This document shows, piece after piece, positions 16,878 through 26,112 of a stretch of 64,000 nt of DNA. The stretch is from Vulcanimicrobiota bacterium (lineage in GTDB: Bacteria > Vulcanimicrobiota > Xenobia > Xenobiales > JADMJV01): assembly GCA_023447635.1 (NCBI GenBank), contig JAEXNA010000245.1:1-64000 (forward strand), read 5' to 3'. The position numbers and the translations under genes are program-made. The notes below the pieces were generated by a model, which saw nothing but the letters and a program-made list of their open reading frames with translations, did no database searches and had not been told where the DNA came from. How positions within the stretch are numbered: the first letter of the stretch is position 1; each line of letters begins with the position of its first letter.

Positions 16878-17744
16878 TTAGAACCCTACCGGGGCCGAAG
16901 CGGTCTCGTCGTCTTCGAGGCCGGGCGGCACGTCGCGTCGCTCTTTGATATCGCGCAGGATGCGTATCAGGGAGGAGCGGCGATGGTCTTTGCCCTCGTG
17001 GTCGTACATCACCACACGGAAACCGTAGTGGACTCGGAACGAGTTCCAGGTCCCGGACGGCTCGGCCGTGGGGGCGATGGGAAAGTCGAAGTGGCCGACC
17101 AGCGGCAGCGACAGGTCCGGGTCGATTTCGACGTCCTTGATATCCAGCCAGAGCACTTCGCGGTGAGTGTAAAACTTGTCGGTCGACTCGACGATGGCGG
17201 CCAGGCGAAAAGAGAGACTCCGAGGCATCGGGGCGTCTTCGTGCTTCTTTTCGAGCAGCAGCGTCCCCGAGAGCGAGTCGCCGGTCACCACGATGGTCTG
17301 ATCCAACCGGGCCACCAGGCGCAGGTCAGGATGGTCGACCTCGAGTTCCAACGGCACGGCCTGCAACTCTTCCCGGGTGGAAGGCAGGATGGTCACGTGC
17401 ATCCGCTGGATCTGGTTACGTTTCCAGAAGCCGCGCTTGACCAAGGCTTTGACGGCGTACTCGCAACGTACGTCGCGACTCGCGTAGGTCGGCGGCGCCT
17501 CTGGAGGAACGATGAACCGGAACTCACGTCGCTGATGCGCTTGCGGTCCATCCGTGCTGAGCGTGACCTTCTCGTCCACCACGGGCAGGATGTAGCGGCG
17601 AGCGATGTCGTTGGCGCCCAGCGTCTCTTCACCGAAGAAAACAACTTCGACCGACTCGACGTCAGGGTCGTCGATAGTCACCCAGCCCAGCAGTTCATCG
17701 CCCGGTTGAAGGACCTGGCGGTCCAGCTCGATCTCGAATTTCAT
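16878..17744 (-). CDS. bacterial arrestin-fold (Spo0M-like) protein
   Basis: 288 residues. The N-terminal half is a beta-sandwich opening with KFEIELDRQVLQPGDELLGWVTI and containing VESVEVVFFGEETLGAN; together with the second half's VTGDSLSGTLLLEKKHEDAPMPRSLSFRL this gives two tandem arrestin-like sandwiches. Related bacterial proteins include Spo0M, which acts in sporulation or cell-surface processes; a scaffold role is inferred. No membrane segment is visible. It lies upstream of the groES promoter region on the same strand and downstream of an orphan gene (24-bp gap), with which it probably forms an operon. Confidence 0.62.
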   Translation of the reverse strand: MKFEIELDRQVLQPGDELLGWVTIDDPDVESVEVVFFGEETLGANDIARRYILPVVDEKVTLSTDGPQAHQRREFRFIVPPEAPPTYASRDVRCEYAVKALVKRGFWKRNQIQRMHVTILPSTREELQAVPLELEVDHPDLRLVARLDQTIVVTGDSLSGTLLLEKKHEDAPMPRSLSFRLAAIVESTDKFYTHREVLWLDIKDVEIDPDLSLPLVGHFDFPIAPTAEPSGTWNSFRVHYGFRVVMYDHEGKDHRRSSLIRILRDIKERRDVPPGLEDDETASAPVGF

Positions 17745-17768
17745 GCGCGCGTGAACCTCGGGGAAAAG

Positions 17769-18425
17769 TTAACCCGTGGCTTCCTTGCCCACCACGGAAA
17801 TCCCTCGACGGCGAGCCAGGAACGGATTGGCGCCGCGCAGCGGCCCGGCCGTGCGCAGCTTCAGCAGTTCGCGCGCCGCGTGGTCGGGCGAGGGGATTTC
17901 GGACCAACGACTCTCCCCCGCCAGCCAGGCAAAGTAGAAGTTCTTCTCTCGCATCGTCAGACTCGAGGTTTCCCAGATACGCCGCGTGAACCGGCCCTGT
18001 AGCGCCGGCGGTACCCAATGGTTCGCTGCCATGGAGCAGAGAAAACGAGCCGGCTCGTCGCGCAAGAAAGCGACCTCTTCGAGAATGGTCAGAAGTTCTG
18101 GCCAGCTCACCGGATCAAAGGCCGAAGCGTTGACCCGCACCGCGAACTGAACGAACTGGTCCATCTCCTTGTCCTCTTCGAAATGACCGCCCCGCTGCAG
18201 CAACGGGGCCACCAGCAGACCCCCGATCGACGGCTGCAAAAGCGAGGTGCAAGCCAGGTAGACCGAAGCTTCTTCGACCTGATTACTTACCAGCAAACGG
18301 CGCAAGAATCGGTCGACGAAGACTTCGTCGCGCAGAAGCGACCAGTCCAGGGTGTCCGCACCCCACTCTTCGAGCAGGCTGAGAAACAAGGAACAGAGAC
18401 TCGGTTGACTACGGAACAGGTCCAT
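17769..18425 (-). CDS. protein of unknown function
   Basis: 218 residues, soluble and mostly helical by pattern. I recognise no motif. Stretches such as LFLSLLEEWGADTLDWSLL and ARFLCSMAANHWVPPAL suggest a helical-repeat-like fold. It sits 24 bp upstream of the arrestin-fold gene in the same direction, and the pair diverges from the surface-sugar operon. Codon use matches the neighbours, so the gene looks native. Confidence 0.6.
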   Translation of the reverse strand: MDLFRSQPSLCSLFLSLLEEWGADTLDWSLLRDEVFVDRFLRRLLVSNQVEEASVYLACTSLLQPSIGGLLVAPLLQRGGHFEEDKEMDQFVQFAVRVNASAFDPVSWPELLTILEEVAFLRDEPARFLCSMAANHWVPPALQGRFTRRIWETSSLTMREKNFYFAWLAGESRWSEIPSPDHAARELLKLRTAGPLRGANPFLARRRGISVVGKEATG

Positions 18426-18538
18426 TTTGAAAGATATTCCCCCTCGGAACCCGCTTCCTGGTCGCAGTGAAAATTTTTCCCTTATGCCCTTTCCAGAGGG
18501 GAGCCTCCCCCGGCCAGGAACCTCGGGGGGTGAAAGTG

Positions 18539-20485
18539 ATGAGCCTGACCACCTCGCTGGCCGAACTGCGAAGCCTGGTACCCACGCTACGCGCGCTCTA
18601 TTTCAGCGGCGTGGTCGATGGCCTGAGCATCGTGCGTGAGGATGCCGAAAGCGCTCTCAATTCCAACCCCTGGGTCCATCGACGGCTAAGCGAGTACGCC
18701 AGCGCCCCCGCCGACGTCCCGATGGACCCTCAGTCCCTGGTCGCCGCCGCGCGTCGCGCCGTCCTGGAAGAGCAGCCGGATGTCGTGCTGCTGCCGGTCG
18801 GCTCGAACCTGCTGCCTGCCCTAGAGCCGACCCTGGGCGAGGCCGGCATCGGACACTTCACCGTCGCCGACCTGGGGACACCGTCCCTTCCGCGCCTGCT
18901 CGACGAACTGACCAATCGTAAACTGGTCAGCCAGCCGCGACCTTCCAAGGGGGTGGACCCTAGAGCGCTCTTCGAGCCCCACTGGAACCGACTCGAGGCG
19001 ACCCTGGGCGCCGTCCAAGGGCCCTGCCTGCTGCTGGGCGAGCGGGCGTTGGTCGAAGAGTGTCGACGCCGTTTCCCCGCCGTCGACTTTCACCCCCAAC
19101 CGGAACTCGACCGTTACGAGAACGGGCTCTCGCTCCTTCAGTTGACGCTGGCCGAGTCGACCGAAGCGTCCCTATCCTTACTGCAACGGCATTGCCAGAA
19201 GGCCCTGGTCCTGGAACCGGTCAACACGGCCGTGTCCGGGGGGCGCTATACGCTGCGCTACGGCGACTACGATAACGAGTTCGCCTTTCGGCCCGCCGAA
19301 CGAGATCTCAAGGAGAGCCTCAGCGCTCCTCATCGAGCTGAAGTCTGGGGCAGCCGAAGCGGGCGGGCGGGCACCCTTCCCCTGCCTCATCCCGACGGCC
19401 AGCAGCCGTTCTTTGCCCTGACCCTGGGCGAGACACCCGGAGAGTGGACCGAGCGCTATCGACTGCCGACGGGCAAGGCGCTCAAAATCGTCTTCGCCGA
19501 CTCCGGCAACGTCGCCGGTTCGGTGCTGCACCACGCCTGCGCCATCAACCGGTTTACCGACTCACAGGCCTGGGCGGTGGCGCTGGACCCTCACCCCCTG
19601 ATCGGTCCGAAGCAGAGCGACGCGCGCACCTTCTTTCTCCGTGGAATGGGGCCCCAGCCGACCCCGGAACTCGCCAAGGTTCTCGAGGAGGCCGACTGTT
19701 TTGTCTTCTTCGAGGACGACGACGAACATTCGTCCGCCTGGCCTTTCCCGCTGCAGCGCTACACCGAAGGCAAGGCCGTGCTTCACCTTTATATCGGGTA
19801 CCGCGTCCACAACCGGTCGACTCGCCTGCAGAGACCAGGCCGAACCATCTTGACCCCCCTTCCGCACCTTCTGAAGATGTACCCTCAGGCCGCGTTCTAC
19901 GCGGGTTTTCCGCCGAACTCGCTGATGGATATCCCCCTCGACCCTCCCCTTTCCCAGCAAGACGGAGTCTGCCGTATCCTGCACACGCCCAGCGTCCCCC
20001 ACTGGACGACGGCACGTTACATGTATCACAAGGATACGGAGACGTTTTTGAGCTGCGCCCGAGGGCTGAAGAAGCGGTTCGGCTCGCGAGTCGAAATCCA
20101 CCAGGCCGGCGGCTGGTCCCAGTCGGAAGTGCTGAAGGCCCGTCAGGCTTGCGATATCACTTTCAATCAGCTGCGCGGCTTCCACGGCCTCTCCGGCGAT
20201 GAGGCGATGCTGCTCGAGCGGCCCTGCGTTCAGGCTTTCGACCGCTGCAACATCAACCGCCACCGGGAGTATTGGGGGCTCGAGGCCGAGTTCCCCTGGG
20301 TCACGGCCCGTCGAGACTCGCTGGAATCGACCCTGGCCGAGTTAGTCGAGCAGCCCGAGCAACGCACCGAGATCGGACGCCGTTCCCGCCTCTTCATGCT
20401 GAAATATTTCAGTCCCCAGAAGGGAATCTTGCCCCTTCTGTACCACTGTTACCAAGCAGTGTCCCATGGTACGAAGGATACATAA
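18539..20485 (+). CDS. glycosyltransferase, first gene of a sugar operon
   Basis: 648 residues from the ATG at 18539, which is preceded by a run of G (GGGGGG); an in-frame ATG at 18467 would add 24 residues of poor sequence. The C-terminal third resembles GT-B glycosyltransferases: HTPSVPHWTTARYMYHKDTETFL, then VEIHQAGGWSQSEVLKARQACDITFNQL and GLSGDEAMLLERPCV, where the E-x7-E-like sugar-nucleotide site would sit. The N-terminal two-thirds are unfamiliar. It starts a run of tightly packed genes for nucleotide-sugar synthesis, so it probably transfers the product sugar to a surface glycan. Confidence 0.62.
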   Translation: MSLTTSLAELRSLVPTLRALYFSGVVDGLSIVREDAESALNSNPWVHRRLSEYASAPADVPMDPQSLVAAARRAVLEEQPDVVLLPVGSNLLPALEPTLGEAGIGHFTVADLGTPSLPRLLDELTNRKLVSQPRPSKGVDPRALFEPHWNRLEATLGAVQGPCLLLGERALVEECRRRFPAVDFHPQPELDRYENGLSLLQLTLAESTEASLSLLQRHCQKALVLEPVNTAVSGGRYTLRYGDYDNEFAFRPAERDLKESLSAPHRAEVWGSRSGRAGTLPLPHPDGQQPFFALTLGETPGEWTERYRLPTGKALKIVFADSGNVAGSVLHHACAINRFTDSQAWAVALDPHPLIGPKQSDARTFFLRGMGPQPTPELAKVLEEADCFVFFEDDDEHSSAWPFPLQRYTEGKAVLHLYIGYRVHNRSTRLQRPGRTILTPLPHLLKMYPQAAFYAGFPPNSLMDIPLDPPLSQQDGVCRILHTPSVPHWTTARYMYHKDTETFLSCARGLKKRFGSRVEIHQAGGWSQSEVLKARQACDITFNQLRGFHGLSGDEAMLLERPCVQAFDRCNINRHREYWGLEAEFPWVTARRDSLESTLAELVEQPEQRTEIGRRSRLFMLKYFSPQKGILPLLYHCYQAVSHGTKDT

Positions 20486-20488
20486 CAG

Positions 20489-21322
20489 ATGAGTGGCGAG
20501 GCCAACGGCAAGAGCGCCCGGGTACCCGTGAAGGTAGCCGTGGTACCGTGCGCGGGCTTAGGGACCCGCATGCTTCCCTTAACCCGGGTCGTCCCCAAAG
20601 AGTTGCTGCCGCTGGGGCCCAAGCCGCTGATCGAGCACGCTATGAGCGAGCTGGGCGAGGCCGGCATCGAGAAGGTGATCATCGTCGTCCGCAAGGGCAA
20701 AGAGATGCTTCATCGCCACCTGATGGAGCCGTACCCCTTCCCCGAGCGCGCCCACGTCCCCAAGCCGGTTCCGAAGAGCATCACCTGCCACTTCGTGGAA
20801 CAAGACGACCCACGCGGCCTGGGCGACGCCTTGAAGATGGCTTTACCCTTGCTCGAAGGGCAGCCGTTCGTGATGCTCTTGCCCGACCAGATGCTGATGG
20901 GCACCCCCGGCGCCACTTCGCAGCTGGTGCGCGCCTACACCGGCCAGGACTCGCTCTCGTCCCTGGTCCACGTCCCCAAGACGGAGACCGAATACTTCGA
21001 AGGCTCCCGAGGCGTCGTCGTCGAGGGCGAGGGCCCTTGTTTCCGACTGGTCGACCTGCTGGGCGAGACCGGCGTTCCTGGACTCTCGGACGGACGCTAT
21101 TCTGTCCGCGGTTTCGGACGGACCATCTTTCAGCCCGCCTTCCTCGAGGGGATCGAAGATGAATCCGACGAGCACGAGTTCTCTCTAGCCTTCACCAAAT
21201 ACATCTCCTCGGGCCGACACGACACCCTGCTGCTCGAAGGCCGCCCGATAGATGTCGGCACCCGAGTGTCCTACCAGTACTTCTGGAAAATCTGGGAATC
21301 GATCCTCACCGGTTCCGTTTAG
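20489..21322 (+). CDS. nucleotidyltransferase, GalU-like
   Basis: 277 residues. The N-terminal signature VVPCAGLGTRMLPLTRVVPKELLPLG is that of sugar-1-phosphate nucleotidyltransferases, closest to UTP-glucose-1-phosphate uridylyltransferase (GalU). Further pieces fit: EQDDPRGLGDAL, VMLLPDQMLMG and a late DVGTRVSYQYFW. The enzyme would make UDP-glucose or a related nucleotide sugar from UTP or dTTP. It starts 3 bp after the glycosyltransferase stop. The dehydratase and aminotransferase downstream would act on its product. GalU rather than RmlA is favoured by the P-K-E-L-L-P loop, but the exact nucleotide is unproven. Confidence 0.75.
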   Translation: MSGEANGKSARVPVKVAVVPCAGLGTRMLPLTRVVPKELLPLGPKPLIEHAMSELGEAGIEKVIIVVRKGKEMLHRHLMEPYPFPERAHVPKPVPKSITCHFVEQDDPRGLGDALKMALPLLEGQPFVMLLPDQMLMGTPGATSQLVRAYTGQDSLSSLVHVPKTETEYFEGSRGVVVEGEGPCFRLVDLLGETGVPGLSDGRYSVRGFGRTIFQPAFLEGIEDESDEHEFSLAFTKYISSGRHDTLLLEGRPIDVGTRVSYQYFWKIWESILTGSV

Positions 21323-21326
21323 CTCC

Positions 21327-22013
21327 ATGTCCCGCCTGGTCGTTCTCCAGCCTTCCTTTTTGCCATGGCTCGGCCATCTCGACCAGTACGACTGGGCTGA
21401 GACCTTCGTTCTCTACGACGACACCCAGTACGACAAGAACGGCTGGCGCAACCGAAACCGAATCCTATCTCCGAACGGAGTGACCTGGCTGACCGTGCCG
21501 GTCAAGACCAAAGGGCAAGAGAAGCCCCTGAACAGTGAAGTCGAAGTCGACAACCGTACGCCCTGGCGCAAGAAGATGCTGGCCACGATCGCTCAAAGCT
21601 ATTCGAAGACGCCCTACTTCAAGACGTACTTCCCGGGCCTGGAAGCCGCCCTCTCCGAACCCCACGACCGCCTGGTCGACCTGAATCTGGCGACCTTCCG
21701 CTGGCTGACCGAGTCGCTCGACATGCCCTGGAAGGTCGTACGATCTTCTCAACTGGGGGTAGATGGAAGGAAGACGGAAAGACTTGTCGCACTGTGCCAA
21801 AAATTCAAGGCCACCGAGTACCTGACCGGAGACGCAGCCAGGGATTATCTGGAGGAAGATCGCTTCCAAGAGATCGGCGTCACGGTGAAATGGCACAACT
21901 ACGAGCATCCGGTCTACGAGCAAGGCCGGGGCGAGTTCGTGCCGTACCTCTCGGTGGTCGATCTGCTTTTCCGGCAGGGGCCACGTAGTCGTGAGATCCT
22001 GCGTCGAAGCTGA
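21327..22013 (+). CDS. WbqC-like family protein
   Basis: 228 residues from the ATG at 21327, four bases after the preceding stop; the longer frame upstream lies inside the nucleotidyltransferase gene. It opens with VVLQPSFLPWLGHLDQYDWAETFVLYDD and contains NGWRNRNRILSPNGVTWLTVPV, both diagnostic of the WbqC family. Members lie in O-antigen and flagellar-glycan loci and are thought to help acylate amino sugars; their precise chemistry is not settled. Its place before the dehydratase-like and aminotransferase genes fits a role in modifying a 4-amino-4,6-dideoxysugar. Confidence 0.82.
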   Translation: MSRLVVLQPSFLPWLGHLDQYDWAETFVLYDDTQYDKNGWRNRNRILSPNGVTWLTVPVKTKGQEKPLNSEVEVDNRTPWRKKMLATIAQSYSKTPYFKTYFPGLEAALSEPHDRLVDLNLATFRWLTESLDMPWKVVRSSQLGVDGRKTERLVALCQKFKATEYLTGDAARDYLEEDRFQEIGVTVKWHNYEHPVYEQGRGEFVPYLSVVDLLFRQGPRSREILRRS

Positions 22014-22037
22014 AAGACAAAAAGAGGTAATTTTAGG

Positions 22038-23075
22038 ATGAAAACGATCCTGGTGACCGGCGGCGCCGGCTTTATCGGCAGCAATTTTGTTCGCTATATC
22101 TTGGACAACTACCCTACCTACAGGGTGGTGGTTCTCGATATTCTGACCTATGCGGGCAACACCGACAATCTGCCCAAGGACATGCTGGCCCAGCAGTCGC
22201 AGCCCGACGCTCGTCTGACCTTCTGGTACGGCAACGTCTGTAACGCCGACCTGGTAAGCACGCTGATGGGCGATGTCGATACGGTCGTCCACTTCGCCGC
22301 CGAAAGTCACGTAACCCGGTCGATCTACGACAACAAGGTCTTCTTCGAAACCGACGTCATGGGCACCCAGGTTATCGCCAACTCGGTCCTCAACCACAAA
22401 AACGTCGAGCGCTTCATCCACATCTCGACCTCCGAGGTGTACGGAACCGCCGAAGGCGAGCAGATGGACGAAGAGCACATCCTGAATCCGATGAGCCCTT
22501 ACGCTTCGGCCAAATGCGGCGCGGACCGTCTGGTGTACTCCTACTGGGCGACCTACGACATCCCCGCCGTGATCATCCGCCCCTTCAACAACTACGGCCC
22601 ACACCAGCACCTGGAAAAAGCGGTCCCTCGCTTCATCACCTCGGCCCTGCTGGGCGAGCCCATGACGGTTCACGGGCAGGGCCAGGCCGAGCGCGACTGG
22701 CTGTACGTGGGCGACCACTGCGAAGCGCTGGACAAGGCGCTGCACACCGACATCAACAGGATCAAGGGCCAGGTCATCAACCTGGGCACCGGACTCTCGA
22801 CCTCGGTGGGCGATATCGCCAAGAAGGTCAAAGCGTTGACCAACGCCTCGTCCGAGATCGTCTTCGTCGGCGACCGCCCCGGCCAGGTCGTTCGTCACAC
22901 CTCCAGCACCCAGAAGGCCAAAGACCTGCTGGACTGGACCGCCTCGACCTCCTTCGACGAGGGCCTGGTCAAGACCATCCAGTGGTACAAAGACAACCCG
23001 AAATGGTGGGAGAAATCGCTCTGGCTTCGTCAGGTGCCGATCCGCACCGCAGCCGGCAAAGTCGAGTTCCACTAA
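22038..23075 (+). CDS. SDR sugar dehydratase/epimerase, RmlB-like
   Basis: 345 residues, extended short-chain dehydrogenase/reductase. It has the NAD-binding GGAGFIGS at residues 8-15, the catalytic YASAK at 155-159, RPFNNYGP near 180 and RDWLYVGDHC near 220. Overall it resembles dTDP-glucose 4,6-dehydratases, but the RmlB catalytic STDEVYG is STSEVYG here (Ser132), a form common in epimerases and decarboxylases. The reaction is therefore either 4,6-dehydration by a variant enzyme or a C4/C5 epimerisation. The DegT aminotransferase next door favours a 4-keto product. An AGAGG/TAGG purine stretch precedes the ATG. Confidence 0.78.
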   Translation: MKTILVTGGAGFIGSNFVRYILDNYPTYRVVVLDILTYAGNTDNLPKDMLAQQSQPDARLTFWYGNVCNADLVSTLMGDVDTVVHFAAESHVTRSIYDNKVFFETDVMGTQVIANSVLNHKNVERFIHISTSEVYGTAEGEQMDEEHILNPMSPYASAKCGADRLVYSYWATYDIPAVIIRPFNNYGPHQHLEKAVPRFITSALLGEPMTVHGQGQAERDWLYVGDHCEALDKALHTDINRIKGQVINLGTGLSTSVGDIAKKVKALTNASSEIVFVGDRPGQVVRHTSSTQKAKDLLDWTASTSFDEGLVKTIQWYKDNPKWWEKSLWLRQVPIRTAAGKVEFH

Positions 23076-23081
23076 GCCGCC

Positions 23082-24266
23082 ATGGTCGCCAAAGCTCCCA
23101 CCGTACGTGAGAACTTCCTTCCCTTCTACCGCGCCTATCTCGACGACGTGGAGAAGGCGGAGGTCATGGACAGCCTGGACTCTGGCTGGCTGACCACCGG
23201 CCCGAAGACCAAGAAGTTCGAAGCCGATTTCGCCGCCTACACCGGACAGGCCCACGCGGTCGCCATGAACTCGTGCACCGCAGCGCTGCACGTCTCGATG
23301 GTCGCGGCCGGACTCAAAGACGGCGACGAGGTGATCACGCCCAGCATGACCTTCCCGTCGGCCGTCAACGAGATGGTCCACGAACGGATCAAGCCGGTCC
23401 TCATCGATATCGAGCCCGACACCCTGAACATGGATGTCGATCTGGTCGAAGGGCTGATCACCGAGCGCACCAGGGCGATCATTCCGATCCACTTCTCCGG
23501 CCACCCGGTCGAGCAGGACAAACTGCGCGCCATCGCCGACAAGCACAACCTGCTGGTCCTGGGTGACGCCGCCCACGCCACCGAGTCGCGTTTTCGCGGG
23601 AAGCACGTTTCGGAGTGGGAAGACGCGACCTCTTACTCGTTCTACGCGACCAAAAACCTGTCCACCGGCGAAGGCGGAATGCTGACCACCAACAGCGACG
23701 CCATCGCCGACCAGTCGCGCTTGCTTTCGCTGCACGGGATGAGTCGCGACGCCTGGAAGCGCTACACCGAAGCGGGCTATAAGCACTGGGATATCGTGAC
23801 GCCGGGCTACAAATACAACATGCCCGACCTGATGGGCGCCCTGGGTATCCATCAGCTTCGCAAACTGCCCGAGTTCACCGTCAAGCGCAAAGAGCTGACC
23901 GAGTACTACGACGCGGCCTTCGCCGACCTGTCGGACTATCTGACCCCGCTCAAGGTGCGCGACCACGTCGAATCGGCCTATCACCTGTACGTTCTTCAGA
24001 TCAAGAGCGAGAACCTGACCATCGACCGCGATGGAATGCTCGACGCCTACCAGCAGCACAAGATCGGGATCGGCGTTCACTTCCGAGCCCTTCATCTGCA
24101 CCCCTGGTACCAGGAAAACATGGGCTTCCAGCGCGGGATGTATCCCAAGACCGAGTACGCCAGCGACCGCGTGGTTTCGCTGCCGCTTTTCACGGCGCTG
24201 TCCCGGGCCGACCAGGATTACATCATCGAGGTCACCCGGCACCTGATCTTGAGCCATCGGAAGTAG
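23082..24266 (+). CDS. DegT/DnrJ/EryC1 family sugar aminotransferase
   Basis: 394 residues. PLP enzyme of the DegT family that converts keto-sugars into amino-sugars, usually with glutamate as donor. The Schiff-base lysine is Lys191 in YATKNLSTGEGG. Asp162 in GDAAHA would hold the pyridine nitrogen, and SGWLTTGPKTKKFE near residue 34 is a family hallmark. The C-terminal GVHFRALHLHPWY is also typical. It starts 6 bp after the dehydratase-like gene and probably uses its 4-keto product to make a 4-amino-4,6-dideoxyhexose. Confidence 0.92.
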   Translation: MVAKAPTVRENFLPFYRAYLDDVEKAEVMDSLDSGWLTTGPKTKKFEADFAAYTGQAHAVAMNSCTAALHVSMVAAGLKDGDEVITPSMTFPSAVNEMVHERIKPVLIDIEPDTLNMDVDLVEGLITERTRAIIPIHFSGHPVEQDKLRAIADKHNLLVLGDAAHATESRFRGKHVSEWEDATSYSFYATKNLSTGEGGMLTTNSDAIADQSRLLSLHGMSRDAWKRYTEAGYKHWDIVTPGYKYNMPDLMGALGIHQLRKLPEFTVKRKELTEYYDAAFADLSDYLTPLKVRDHVESAYHLYVLQIKSENLTIDRDGMLDAYQQHKIGIGVHFRALHLHPWYQENMGFQRGMYPKTEYASDRVVSLPLFTALSRADQDYIIEVTRHLILSHRK

Positions 24267-24269
24267 CCG

Positions 24270-24785
24270 GTGGACCCCACCGAGCGCGAACCGTTCGGCC
24301 GCCGCCTTGGCTTACGGCTTCACCACCTTCCCCGTTCGACGGGGGAGGGGTGGGACTGGGACCTCGACCGAGGGTTTCACCTCGAGGTGCTCTCCGAGTC
24401 GCTTTTCGAACTGAACCTGCGCCCCCGCGGCCAAGATGCGGGGGCGTTGCCGATCCCGCACAGCACCCTGCCCCCTGGCGTGACCCGAATTTTGCTCTGG
24501 CAGAAAGCTGCCGGGGACGAGGGGTGGTCCGAATTTTCGACCCTGCTCCGATCCGGCGACGGGTGGCGAGCGGGGCTCGTGCTCAGTCGCTGGTCCGAGC
24601 GCCCCTGGCTTCCGTTCTGCTGGCGCCATCGACGCCTCTGGAGCGAACTGCGCTGCCCCGTGGTGCAGCTCTATCAGGACACCCCGGCGGCCTCGTTCTT
24701 CACCGTGGAAAAGAACCTGTTCTGCCTGGGACGCGTGGGCCGGCGCCTCGAGCGCTACTCGCGCTGGAGAAGCCTGCTCCCCTAG
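24270..24785 (+). CDS. protein of unknown function at the end of the sugar operon
   Basis: 171 residues, starting at a GTG three bases after the aminotransferase stop. It is rich in Arg and Trp, with no recognisable domain and no signal peptide. Position and spacing place it in the same transcript, so it may act with the sugar enzymes or be a remnant. Alternative GTG or ATG starts are not better supported. Confidence 0.5.
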   Translation: MDPTEREPFGRRLGLRLHHLPRSTGEGWDWDLDRGFHLEVLSESLFELNLRPRGQDAGALPIPHSTLPPGVTRILLWQKAAGDEGWSEFSTLLRSGDGWRAGLVLSRWSERPWLPFCWRHRRLWSELRCPVVQLYQDTPAASFFTVEKNLFCLGRVGRRLERYSRWRSLLP

Positions 24786-24826
24786 CCTTTTCCGCTACCT
24801 GACGCTTTCGCCCCGCCCCTGGCGCC

Positions 24827-25336
24827 TTAGCCCTGTCCGAAGCCGTCGGGCTCGGTCTCGCTGCGACACGACCGCTCGACCGGGGCGCTGGCCGGCTGAG
24901 GCGAAAAGCGAGCCAGCAGCGGCTTGATGACGCGACGGCTGATGGCGCTGGCCAGCAACAAACCCGAAGCGATACCGACCGCCGTCAAGGCCGCTCCGAT
25001 CGCCGTCTGAGCCCCGCTGATCTCTTTGCCGTCGACCAAATAGGTGGTCGCGCGATAGGCCACGCTTCCCGGCACCAGCGGGATAACCCCGGGGATAGAA
25101 AGCACGGGCGACGGCACCTTCAAGCGCCGAGCTAGCAGTTCGGCCAGGATGGCCACGGCGAAGGAGGCGGCGAAAGCGGCCTCCTGGGGGTGCGCTCCGA
25201 TGCGAAGAAGAGAAGAGTTCACCATCGAACCCGCCACCCCGATCACCGAGGCCAGGACCAGCGACTGACGCGGCATATTCAGCAGCACGCCAACTGAAAG
25301 AGAGGCCAGAAAAATCAGAAAAAACTTGTCCGTCAT
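24827..25336 (-). CDS. threonine/serine exporter family, YjjB-type half
   Basis: 169 residues with four to five membrane segments, matching the YjjB/ThrE C-terminal domain. PSPVLSIPGVIPLVPGSVAYRA is the family's characteristic re-entrant stretch. Together with the YjjP-type protein it forms an amino-acid or dicarboxylate exporter, the E. coli pair being linked to succinate export. Its ATG overlaps the stop of the YjjP-type gene (ATGA), so subunits are made in step. The C-terminal 25 residues form a hydrophilic tail. Confidence 0.82.
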   Translation of the reverse strand: MTDKFFLIFLASLSVGVLLNMPRQSLVLASVIGVAGSMVNSSLLRIGAHPQEAAFAASFAVAILAELLARRLKVPSPVLSIPGVIPLVPGSVAYRATTYLVDGKEISGAQTAIGAALTAVGIASGLLLASAISRRVIKPLLARFSPQPASAPVERSCRSETEPDGFGQG

Positions 25337-26112
25337 ACCTGGCTTACCAGCCCCAGACGGATCGAGAAGCCCAGGCAGGCCAACACGCCGCTGGCCATCC
25401 CCAGCGTGATTAACATCGCCTCAGCGGCTCTGGCCACGCCGGCGACCAGTTCGCCCGCCATCAGATCCCTCACGGCCGACACGATAGCCAGTCCCGGCAT
25501 CCGGTGCAACAGCGAGCCGACCACGATCGCCTCGGTGTTGAGACCGCTAAAGACCGCTCCGGCCACTCCCATCGTGGTGCTCAGGAACGCCAGTGAGAAC
25601 AAGCCGAGAAAGGAAGGAAACTCGCTGCTCATCAAGTCCAGCAGAAATCGGCCCAGCAAGCCCGCAGACACCGCGACCAGCGCCTCCCTCCACCCTCCCC
25701 CCACCGACAGGGTGAAGCTGGCGCAGACCACGATGGTTGCCATCAGCTGGGCGGTCTGGGAATAGTTCGGCGGGGCCTTCCGCACCGCCCTGACCTGGTC
25801 TCGAAACATGGCGATGTTCGGGGAGGCGTCGTGAAGCTGGCGCGATAGCCGATTCAGCTGCGCCACCTTATCCAGGTTGATGACGCGCTCGCGAATACGC
25901 GCGACCCGCGTGATCACTTCGCCGTTCCCGAAAGTGACCGTGATGCCTGTCGGGGTCACGATGGTCTCGACCGAGAACCCCATCGACTCGCCGGCCAGGC
26001 GAATGCTCTCTTCGACCCGACTGGTCTCGGCGCCATTTTCTAACAACCCCGAGCCGAGCTCGATACAGAGCGCGGCCCCTTCCCCCAACTCTTTTCTAGT
26101 CCAACGACCCAT
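25333..26112 (-). CDS. threonine/serine exporter family, YjjP-type half
   Basis: 259 residues from the ATG at 26112; ATG 26157 and TTG 26166 lie upstream in frame, and no start has a clear ribosome-binding site. The N-terminal cytoplasmic domain has the family signature LLENGAETSRVEESI. The later part has about five membrane segments (for instance TVVCASFTLSVGG, GLFSLAFLSTTMGVAGAVF). It partners the overlapping YjjB-type gene. In ThrE proteins both halves are one chain; the split form is also common. Confidence 0.82.
   Translation of the reverse strand: MGRWTRKELGEGAALCIELGSGLLENGAETSRVEESIRLAGESMGFSVETIVTPTGITVTFGNGEVITRVARIRERVINLDKVAQLNRLSRQLHDASPNIAMFRDQVRAVRKAPPNYSQTAQLMATIVVCASFTLSVGGGWREALVAVSAGLLGRFLLDLMSSEFPSFLGLFSLAFLSTTMGVAGAVFSGLNTEAIVVGSLLHRMPGLAIVSAVRDLMAGELVAGVARAAEAMLITLGMASGVLACLGFSIRLGLVSQV

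Noticed and set aside
21465..24257. 930-codon frame on the minus strand across the sugar operon
   Set aside because: It runs opposite three well-recognised genes (WbqC, the SDR and DegT) and has no domain of its own; GC-rich codon bias produces such frames.
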